Shown piece after piece: positions 43,430 through 49,159 of a DNA stretch of 49,159 nucleotides. The position numbers and the translations under genes are program-made. The DNA is taken from positions 1 to 49,159 of the forward strand of contig JAXMAR010000054.1 in assembly GCA_046350295.1 (NCBI GenBank), written 5' to 3'. Source of the DNA: JAXMAR01 sp046350295. Lineage in GTDB: Bacteria > Planctomycetota > Planctomycetia > Gemmatales > Gemmataceae. Below the pieces are notes generated by a model, which made no database searches, had not been told where the DNA came from, and saw only the letters and a list, made by a program, of their open reading frames with translations. Positions within the stretch are counted from its first letter, which is position 1. Each line of letters starts with the position of its first letter.

Positions 43430-43993
43430 TCACTTGGCCGATTCGGGCTCGAAATCGAGGATGGCCTCGGCGGGGCGCGATGGAATCGCCGGCTTCAGGT
43501 AGCTTTTCACCGACGCCTTGTGGCAAGCGTAGCAGCCCTCGAGCGTGGCGCGGTAGGCCTTCTCGAACGCCGTCCGGTCCAACGCCTTGACGGCTTGCTG
43601 CACGTCTTTGAACGGGCCCTTTTCGAGCGGGTCGAGGAAATCGACGAGCTTGAAATCGCGGTTCTCGCTGTCCTTGCGGATCGGCTTGACGCGGACCGCC
43701 CAGCGCAGATGGCTCTTCGTCTCGTTCAGGTAGAACTCCGCGAGCGGCCAGTTCTTCTTCTGGCCGGCGAACCACAGGTTGGAGAAATGGTAGCCGACGC
43801 TCGTCATCACGTGGGCCTGGTCGACGGCCTCCCCCTTGAGGAGGCTGACGTCGGCGGCCAGGGTTTCGAGCGTCGGCGTCTTGTCGTCTTTTTTCGTCTG
43901 GGCGAGGCCGGGGGCGGGAGACGACCAGAAGAGGCCGACCGCGATACCGGCGACGAAAGCGGCGGCGACCAGGAAACACGTTCGGCGGCTCAT
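43430..43993 (-). CDS. Exported haem-binding protein (single CxxCH)
   Basis: A 187-residue protein with a signal-anchor (FLVAAAFVAGIAVGLFW) and one c-type haem site, CYACH (154-158), near the C-terminus. The body is helical, with VMTSVGYHFSNLWFAGQKKNWPLAEFYLNETKSHLRW. A C-terminal CxxCH in a helical protein is reminiscent of cytochrome c' type four-helix proteins. It is probably a periplasmic electron-transfer or gas-binding protein. It lies 86 bases from the VWA gene. Confidence 0.8.
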   Translation of the reverse strand: MSRRTCFLVAAAFVAGIAVGLFWSSPAPGLAQTKKDDKTPTLETLAADVSLLKGEAVDQAHVMTSVGYHFSNLWFAGQKKNWPLAEFYLNETKSHLRWAVRVKPIRKDSENRDFKLVDFLDPLEKGPFKDVQQAVKALDRTAFEKAYRATLEGCYACHKASVKSYLKPAIPSRPAEAILDFEPESAK

Positions 43994-44014
43994 GGCGTTT
44001 CCTCGCGGTGGATG

Positions 44015-44068
44015 GTGGGGCAGGCCGCCTGGCCTGCCGGCGTCTGGCAGGCCGGCGGCCTACCCCAC
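44015..44068. repeat. GC-rich inverted repeat (GCAGGCCG family)
   Basis: Arms 44015-44038 and 44046-44068 pair almost completely, around a very short loop, giving a stable hairpin between the haem protein gene and the small basic protein gene. It may also act as a transcript terminator. Confidence 0.75.
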
Positions 44069-44073
44069 GAGGC

Positions 44074-44178
44074 TCAGCGTTTGCCCGCCTGGCGGCGGCG
44101 GCGCAGGCCCTTGGGGGAGGGATGGTGGATCAGCTTGCGGCGTCTCTTGGCCGCGGTCCGCAGTTCCCGTCGTCGCAT
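44074..44178 (-). CDS. Very small basic protein
   Basis: A 34-residue frame: MRRRELRTAAKRRRKLI then HHPSPKGLRRRRQAGKR. About half the residues are Arg, Lys or His. An AAGGAG site sits 6 bases before the ATG, which is the main support. It lies between the PQQ protein gene and the haem protein gene on the same strand, 18 bases after the PQQ gene. Its composition suggests binding to nucleic acid or ribosomes, but I know no family for it. Confidence 0.6.
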   Translation of the reverse strand: MRRRELRTAAKRRRKLIHHPSPKGLRRRRQAGKR

Positions 44179-44196
44179 TGTTGCTCCTTGTTCTTG

Positions 44197-45540
44197 TCAC
44201 TTCTTCCGCAGATCGAGGCAAACAGCTCCTTGCGGTCGCGCACGTAGAGCCGACCATTGGCCAGCTGCCGGGGCCGACCAGCACAGGGGGCGATCGAAGA
44301 TGCGCATTCGCCCCTTTTCGAGATAGCCGGTCGGGGTCGCGGCGGCCACGCCCAGAAGGCCGTTTTCGCCGTAAATGATGAGATGGTCTTCCACGGCGAG
44401 CAACGTGCCATAGTCGAAACCGCGCTCATCCCACTTGGCTTTGCCTTTGGAATCGCGGACGTCCAGGCACAGGAGAAGGGCGTCCTTGAAGCCGTAGATG
44501 TAGCCGCGGTGGAAAACGCTCGTGGAGAAACGGTTGGAGAAGCGGGTGTGCTTGTAGACAACGTTCACATGGAAGCCGTCGTCTTTCTTCTCGATCCGCA
44601 ACAGGGCGCAGCCCGCGTTGTAGCCCGAGGAGATGAAGACGTAGTCGTCGAAGACGATGGGGGTGGTGATGTTGGCGTCGTAGTCGGTCTTCCAGCGCTG
44701 GCGCCAGACTTCGGCGCCCGTTTCCGGGACGATGCTGATGAGGCCGTACGCGGTGAAGAAGAGCGCCTGGCGCGTGCCGCCCAGCCGCGCGAGGATCGGA
44801 GAACTGTAGCCGCCGCCAACATCGAACGCTTTCCAGCGTACCGCACCGGTGGCGCGATCGAGCGCCGCGAGGGCCGCGCCGGCGACGCCCGGATTGATCA
44901 AGAGCAGGTCCCCCACGACGAGCGGCGAAAACGAGAAGCCCCATTTGGGGACGCCGGCGCCAAACTCGTCGGCGAGGCTTTTCATCCACTGCACCTTGCC
45001 GGTTGCAGCGTTCAGGCAGTGCAGGACGCCGGTGGCGCCGACCGCGAAGACAAGGTCTCCATCCACGGTCGGCGTGCTGCGCGGGCCAGAGCCGAACTCG
45101 TCCTTGAAGCGCGCCTCGTAGGCGTGGCGCCAGCGCTCGTTCCCGGTTTCCGCGTCGAAGCAACCGATAACCTCCTGGCTGCCGTCCTGGAACATCGTGT
45201 AGACGCGGCCCTGGGCGACCGCGATGGAGCCGAAGCCGTCGCCGATGGGAATGCGCCAGCGGATGGGGGGCTCGCCGTCGCTGTTCCAGTCGAGGTTGAG
45301 ACCGGTCTGGGCGGAATGCCCGTCGCGATTGGGCCCGCGCCATTGCGGCCAATCGAAGGCGCCGGCCGTCGTGCGCGTCGTTTTGCCGAGTTCTTCGCTC
45401 CTCTGCAAGCGCGCGACTTCCTCGGGGTCCTCGAAGGCGCTATCCCGGTTGAAGTAGACGAAAACGCTGAGCGCCGCGAAGGCGGCGAGCAGGACGCAGC
45501 CGGTCCGGAACATCCAGCGGGCGCGTGTGGCGGGAGACAT
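44197..45540 (-). CDS. PQQ-type beta-propeller protein, membrane-anchored, with a double frameshift
   Basis: A 447-residue protein: N-terminal membrane segment (FRTGCVLLAAFAALSVFVYFN), then the FDWPQWRGPNRDGHS motif of planctomycete PQQ-like proteins, and seven to eight propeller blades such as GCFDAETGNERWRHAYEARF and ALDRATGAVRWKAFDVGGGYSSP. Near the C-terminus the expected ALANGRLYVRDRKEL lies one frame over, between two opposite indels at about 44264 and 44226; the actual read is AAGQWSALRARPQGAV. The frame is regained before CLDLRKK. Probably a periplasmic scaffold; PQQ binding is not shown. Confidence 0.85.
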   Translation of the reverse strand: MSPATRARWMFRTGCVLLAAFAALSVFVYFNRDSAFEDPEEVARLQRSEELGKTTRTTAGAFDWPQWRGPNRDGHSAQTGLNLDWNSDGEPPIRWRIPIGDGFGSIAVAQGRVYTMFQDGSQEVIGCFDAETGNERWRHAYEARFKDEFGSGPRSTPTVDGDLVFAVGATGVLHCLNAATGKVQWMKSLADEFGAGVPKWGFSFSPLVVGDLLLINPGVAGAALAALDRATGAVRWKAFDVGGGYSSPILARLGGTRQALFFTAYGLISIVPETGAEVWRQRWKTDYDANITTPIVFDDYVFISSGYNAGCALLRIEKKDDGFHVNVVYKHTRFSNRFSTSVFHRGYIYGFKDALLLCLDVRDSKGKAKWDERGFDYGTLLAVEDHLIIYGENGLLGVAAATPTGYLEKGRMRIFDRPLCWSAPAAGQWSALRARPQGAVCLDLRKK

Positions 45541-45739
45541 ACCCCGGGGCCTCGTTCCATTGTCGGGCTACGGGGTATGGTAGCGGTTTTTGGTCGCCGC
45601 CAAAGGGTGTTGAACGACCTGAAAACAAATGCCCCGGTTCGCGGGCGCCGGGGCGGATGTTGCGTCTTTGCTGCCGAGGTATTACTGCGCAAACCGCGTA
45701 CGCCGGCTGCGCTGGCTTTTCGTGTTGCGTCAGCGGCCG

Positions 45740-46849
45740 GTAGAACCGAAACCGGAGCCGCCGGATATGGGCACTCTGCTGGCGTTTCGTCCCCGCGTAG
45801 CCGATCAGCTTGAGCACCTGCTCTGCCGCCTGCCTGGTTCCAGCCTCTCTTGCCGAGGATGAGGTCGAGGTACGTGAACCTTGTGCAGGCTGCCGCGCCC
45901 CAGTCGACCGACGTCGTACCCCGAGATGGGAAACGGCAGCCGCCGCGTAGCCCGCGCACGAACGGTGGTCCGTCCGCGCCGCCCGCCATCGTCGAGCAGG
46001 TGGAGAAGTGCAACAGCCGCATCGAATCGGCGTGTTGCAGCGTCGCCGCGATGTCCCGGCAATCGATGACCTCGCCATGGACGCGTGTTCTCTGGCCGAG
46101 CCGTGGCTGGCGAGCAACACGACCGCGGCTCGGGGCAATAGAGCAGATCGCGGCACCAAGCGCTGCAAGCCGGCCGCGTCGTCAAAAGCGTTGCCGCACC
46201 GCGACGTTTCGAGGCGGGCAAAATACCCCTTCAGCATGCCGCCGAAGGAGTATTCGCTCGGCCAGGTCAAGCGCTGCTGCGTCTTCGAGGACCACGAGCC
46301 AGGTCAGGTTCGGCTGCGCGCGATGCCGGGTCGCCGCCAGAGCCGCCCAGTCCTCGTAGCCATCCGGCCGCCAGGCGCCCTCGAAGAACTGGCCGTCCTC
46401 GGACAATTCGAACTGGAAGCCTTCTCCGCCGCCTTCGGCTCCTGATAGCGGAAGGTGAGCCGGTTTCCTTCGAGCCGGCCTTCGACCGTCGAGGAACCGG
46501 CGCCCTCGTAGAAGCCGAAGACGCGGTCTTCCTCCTGGATCAGGCGCAGCCGGCCGAACGTGGCGTCCCAGACGCCATCGAAGCCGCGCGTTCCCTCCCA
46601 GGTCGACCAGCGCGGACTCAGCGCCGTACGCCAGGCGCCGACGAACTTGCCGTCGCGCTTCAGCTCGAACCAGCCCTCGCCGTCGTGGTCCGGCTCGTGA
46701 TAGGTGAAGACGAGCCGGCCGTCCTCGATCTCGCCTTCGAGCGAGCAATCTCGGCCGCTGTAACTGTAGTGCCCGTGCACGTGCCCGCCGTCTTCGTTGA
46801 GAACGAGCGGGCCGAACGTGGAGAACCAGGAACCGCTGAACGTGGACAT
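45740..46849 (-). pseudogene. Beta-repeat + CHAT-like protease domain protein, broken by many frameshifts
   Basis: Start ATG 46849 follows GGAGG by 7 bases. The N-terminal part has two to three repeats of the form WFSTFGPLVLNEDGGHVHG ... LEGEIEDGRLVFTYHEP ... GWFELKRDGKFVGAWR. The second part, spread over several frames, reads LTWLVVLED ... YSFGGMLKGYFARLETSRCG, VVLLASHGSAREH, HGEVIDCRDIAATLQHADSM, LLHFSTCSTM, then ISGYDV ... VDWG and TYLDLILGK, ending near LKLIGYAGTK. The SHG His and STC Cys fit the CHAT (caspase-like) dyad. At least seven frame changes occur between 46440 and 45840. It is decayed or badly sequenced. Confidence 0.65.
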
Positions 46850-46927
46850 GGCGACGCCTCCTCGAATGGCGCCGATCGGGATCGGCTGCCGGATGAATCT
46901 GTTCTCGGTCTTTGCGGCGCTGAGAGC

Positions 46928-46999
46928 GCTGTTTCAAAACGGGGACGCGACTCCTAAAACTCCAGAAGACAAAGAGTCGCGTCCCCGTTTTGAAACAGC
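46928..46999. repeat. Perfect 25-base inverted repeat (CGGGGACGCGACT family)
   Basis: Arms 46928-46952 and 46975-46999 are perfect complements around a 22-base loop, lying between the CHAT-like gene and the Rrf2 gene. Like the element at 28559-28609 it carries GGGGAC, suggesting a related hairpin family of a REP-associated type. Confidence 0.92.
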
Positions 47000-47091
47000 C
47001 TCCAATCGGCGCCGCAGAAACTGCCCTGCGCCAACGACGGGACGAGTCGAACGCGCCTTCTCGCGGAACAGGCGCCTTTTTTTTCAAGCGT

Positions 47092-47523
47092 TCAGATCTC
47101 GTAGGACAGCGTCTCCACGTCGCGGGCGCGCGAAAGCAACTCGCTGAGCGTCAGGTGTTCGAGGATGTCACGCTCGGCGTGTTGGACCGTCTGCCAGGTG
47201 TTGAGAATCGTGCGCGTCAAGCCGGAGTCCGGCAAGCTCGAGAGGGCCGAAGTGGTCCTGGGGGGACCATCGATCGCGTCGATGATCTCGGCGAGATTAA
47301 TTGCGTCCGGAGAGCGCGCCAGTTGATACCCCCCCGAGGCGCCGCGGCTGCTCGCCGCCAGGCCGGCGCCCTTGAGTTGAAGGAGGATCTGGATCAAGAA
47401 GCCGCTGGAGATGTCATGCCGCTCGGCAATCGCCTTGATGCTCACCGGCTGGTTCTTGCCCCGCTGGGCCGCAAGCTCCAGCATCGCCAGACAGGCATAT
47501 TCGGCCTTTGCGGATATCTTCAT
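47092..47523 (-). CDS. Rrf2 family transcriptional regulator
   Basis: A 143-residue winged-helix regulator: MKISAKAEYACLAMLELA, then VSIKAIAERHDISSGFLIQILLQLKGAGLAASSRGASGGYQLAR, the Rrf2 DNA-binding domain with wing. The three Fe-S cysteines of IscR are absent (only Cys11), so it does not look like a cluster sensor; the C-terminal part has no other cofactor site. It is divergent from the PII gene with a 141-base shared control region, so it may regulate that gene or itself. Confidence 0.88.
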   Translation of the reverse strand: MKISAKAEYACLAMLELAAQRGKNQPVSIKAIAERHDISSGFLIQILLQLKGAGLAASSRGASGGYQLARSPDAINLAEIIDAIDGPPRTTSALSSLPDSGLTRTILNTWQTVQHAERDILEHLTLSELLSRARDVETLSYEI

Positions 47524-47664
47524 TGCGGATACCTGACCCGTTCAGTTATGTTTTCCCTCGTTATAGCAGAGGCGCGCCTACAAGCAAATCATCTCACGCG
47601 CGCGAACCTCGCCAGCTTCCATTTCGGTTGCGGTTCGCCTTGGCGCCGCCTATGCTTACCCTTC

Positions 47665-47979
47665 ATGAAGCAGCTCACCATCGTCGTCAAGCCGTTCAAG
47701 GCCGAGGCGGTGCTCAAAGCCGTCAGCGAGGTCGATGTCATCGCCTGCGCCGTTCAGGAGGCGAAAGGCTACAGCCGGCAGAAGGGCTACCTCGATCGCT
47801 ATCTGGGCAGCGAATACAGCATGGCGTTTTTGCCCAAGGTGGAGATCAGCGTGTGGGTCAACAACCAGAAGGTGCAGGAGGTCATCGACCGCATCGTCAA
47901 AGTCGCCCGCACCGGACGCATCGGCGATGGCAAGATCCTCGTTCTCGATGCCTGCTGGCCAGGCGCCATGGAGTTCTAA
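47665..47979 (+). CDS. glnB: Nitrogen regulatory protein P-II
   Basis: A 104-residue PII signalling protein, sensing 2-oxoglutarate and ATP/ADP. The T-loop is present: GYLDRYLGSEYSMAFLPKVEI with Tyr51, the usual uridylylation position. The ATP-binding ARTGRIGDGKILV (83-95) is conserved. The N-terminus MKQLTIVVKPFKAEAVLKAV is typical. No amtB or glnA gene is adjacent. It shares a divergent promoter region with the Rrf2 gene. Confidence 0.92.
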   Translation: MKQLTIVVKPFKAEAVLKAVSEVDVIACAVQEAKGYSRQKGYLDRYLGSEYSMAFLPKVEISVWVNNQKVQEVIDRIVKVARTGRIGDGKILVLDACWPGAMEF

Positions 47980-47999
47980 CCTGTCGCGGAGATCGAAAC

Positions 48000-48845
48000 A
48001 TGCGCGCATTCCAGGTCGCCCTGACCTTGTGCCTCGCCCCCGTCCCGCTGGCTCATGCCGGCGCCGATTACGTCGTTATCCCCGGCGGCGTCGCGGATGC
48101 GGCCGGCAAAGTCGGCTATCTCTCGATGCCCAAAGGCGGCGTGGTCGCCGTCGACCTGACGAAGGGCGAGGTTCTCTGGGAAAGCAAGGACGCGAACCGC
48201 GTGCTCGCCATCTCCGGCAAGCGTCTGGCCACGCTCGCGCCGCTCCCTCTCGCTCCGGACAAGGTGAAGGCCCTACGGGTCCTCGTGATCGACCTAGCGG
48301 ACAAGGGAAAGAAGCTCGTCGCCTCCGAGCCGATAATCCTGCCGGATTGGGCGGTCATCGGCCTGGCCGTCGACCGACACGAGATGGGCAAGGGCTTCAC
48401 GGCGCGGGCGCGAATGGAAAAGGACAAGCTCGCTGTCTACTGGTCGGTCAGTTCCCGTTACTGGGGCGGGGCCAGGCCCACCGAGGAGATCATCAGGGCA
48501 GCAAGCAAAGATGCGTCCGGCGTAGCGCTCATTGATTTGGAAAGCGGCAAGATCGAGGCGAAGACGTCAGACAAGCCCGGTGGACTGCCGATGACCGCCG
48601 GTCTGGTGGAGATCGGCAAGCTGCCGAAGGACGCGCAGGAGATCGCCAAGCGCGAAGGCTGGCAGGCTTGCGCCACGCTCGAGGGCCGCGCCTTCGGCAA
48701 GATTCAACGGACAGCGGATGGCAAGAAGGGCTTTGTCTTCGGCGGCGTGCAAGTCCACTGGATCCAGGCCCTCGACCTCGCCACCAACGCCCTCGTCTGG
48801 GAGCGCCCTTACGAGGAGCAACGCATCATCCCGCCGCCTCCGTGA
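48000..48845 (+). CDS. Secreted PQQ/propeller-like protein of unknown function
   Basis: A 281-residue protein with a signal peptide (RAFQVALTLCLAPVPLAHA). The pattern GGVVAVDLTKGEVLWESKDANRVLAISGKRLATLAP and a C-terminal VHWIQALDLATNALVWERPYEEQ resemble propeller blade ends of PQQ-like proteins, but the middle is not clearly repeated. It follows the PII gene by 20 bases in the same direction. No catalytic motif is recognised. Confidence 0.75.
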   Translation: MRAFQVALTLCLAPVPLAHAGADYVVIPGGVADAAGKVGYLSMPKGGVVAVDLTKGEVLWESKDANRVLAISGKRLATLAPLPLAPDKVKALRVLVIDLADKGKKLVASEPIILPDWAVIGLAVDRHEMGKGFTARARMEKDKLAVYWSVSSRYWGGARPTEEIIRAASKDASGVALIDLESGKIEAKTSDKPGGLPMTAGLVEIGKLPKDAQEIAKREGWQACATLEGRAFGKIQRTADGKKGFVFGGVQVHWIQALDLATNALVWERPYEEQRIIPPPP

Positions 48846-48888
48846 TTTTTCCCATTTTTGCCCTGGATTTTTCTGGACGCTTCGAGTA

Positions 48889-48903
48889 AACTTATGTACA
48901 GTT
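48889..48903. promoter_or_regulatory. Possible LexA/SOS-type operator upstream of recA
   Basis: AACTTATGTACAGTT is a dyad with AACT/AGTT ends, 86 bases before the recA start. A LexA site is expected upstream of recA, but the planctomycete LexA consensus is not known to me, so this is a guess from position and symmetry. Confidence 0.25.
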
Positions 48904-48989
48904 ATCGCCGATAAGACAATCGGATCGGGCGTCGGTTTTGCCAGTTGCATTTCATCCCCCCTACGCTCTTCTTTCGATGGAGATAAACC

Positions 48990-49159
48990 ATGGCGGACCA
49001 AGGGCTTGACCGCGAACTCAAGAACACGTTGCAGCAGATCGAGAAGCAGTTCGGTAAAGGTTCCATCATGCAGCTGGGCGAGAGTTCGGCGCTCGACGTC
49101 CAGGGCATCTCCACGGGCGCACTCAGCCTCGACATCGCTCTGGGCGGCAAGGGCTTCCC
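48990..49159 (+). CDS. recA: RecA recombinase (N-terminal part, runs off the window)
   Basis: The first 56 residues of RecA: ELKNTLQQIEKQFGKGSIMQ, then LGE, DVQGISTGALSLDIALGGKGF. RecA binds single-stranded DNA and drives strand exchange and LexA cleavage. The Walker A motif lies beyond the window end. ATG follows a weak GGAGA six bases upstream. The gene is open to the last base. Confidence 0.95.
   Translation, partial: MADQGLDRELKNTLQQIEKQFGKGSIMQLGESSALDVQGISTGALSLDIALGGKGF

Noticed and set aside
1..49159. CRISPR array or tRNA genes
   Set aside because: No regularly spaced direct repeats and no TPsiC-arm-like sequence with a matching acceptor stem were seen.

Overview
The window looks like chromosomal DNA of a planctomycete, most likely of the Gemmata/Gemmataceae group. 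This rests on the gene families seen: DUF1501 and DUF1553 proteins, a DUF1559 pilin-like protein, Tat-exported Gfo/Idh/MocA oxidoreductases, secreted VWA and PQQ-like proteins, a remnant of the planctomycete-type ECF sigma factor, high G+C, and many short palindromic repeats. No rRNA, tRNA, CRISPR array, intact transposase or phage gene was seen.

Layout. 1-2.9 kb: the end of a DUF1553 gene, then a DUF1501 gene, with a two-gene HEPN cassette wedged between them. 3-9.6 kb: hydrolases, a large membrane-anchored TPR protein and a WD40 operon. 9.7-17.3 kb (minus strand): an LPS inner-core block made of a deoxyhypusine-synthase-like protein, hldE, a waaF-type heptosyltransferase, two WaaP/Kdo-kinase-family proteins and a WaaG-like glycosyltransferase. 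It supports a heptose-containing, phosphorylated LPS core. 17.7-24.9 kb: a second DUF1501 gene, a DUF433 orphan, an oxidoreductase, a DUF6263 protein, a VOC protein, L-aspartate oxidase (frame-broken) and an esterase. 25.3-32.4 kb: an FAD monooxygenase-like protein, a ferredoxin, both halves of the glycine decarboxylase P-protein (gcvPA, gcvPB), a small-protein/HNH nuclease pair, a lipoate/octanoate transferase and an IMPase-family phosphatase. 32.5-38.5 kb: a HEAT lipoprotein, DUF1559, a sigma-factor remnant, an FHA-GAF-PP2C phosphatase, a VWA protein, clpS and a MotB N-terminal-only protein. 38.6-45.5 kb: an enolase-superfamily enzyme, DUF1801, DUF817, a DUF5681-like protein, a secreted VWA protein, a haem protein and a PQQ propeller protein. 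45.7-49.2 kb: a shattered CHAT-like gene, an Rrf2 regulator, PII, a secreted propeller-like protein and the start of recA.

Two themes run through the window. First, at least ten different families of short inverted repeats (REP-like) sit in gaps. Several also sit inside genes: one adds about 25 residues in frame to an LPS kinase, and others form the C-termini of a DUF433 protein and of the same kinase. Second, five genes carry one or more frameshifts, often clustered and compensating (nadB, DUF1559, a DUF5681-like gene, the PQQ protein and the CHAT-like gene). That pattern suggests either local indel errors in the assembly or recent decay. The most interesting accessory modules are the HEPN pair, the 75-aa/HNH pair and the CHAT-like protein with beta-repeat N-terminus.
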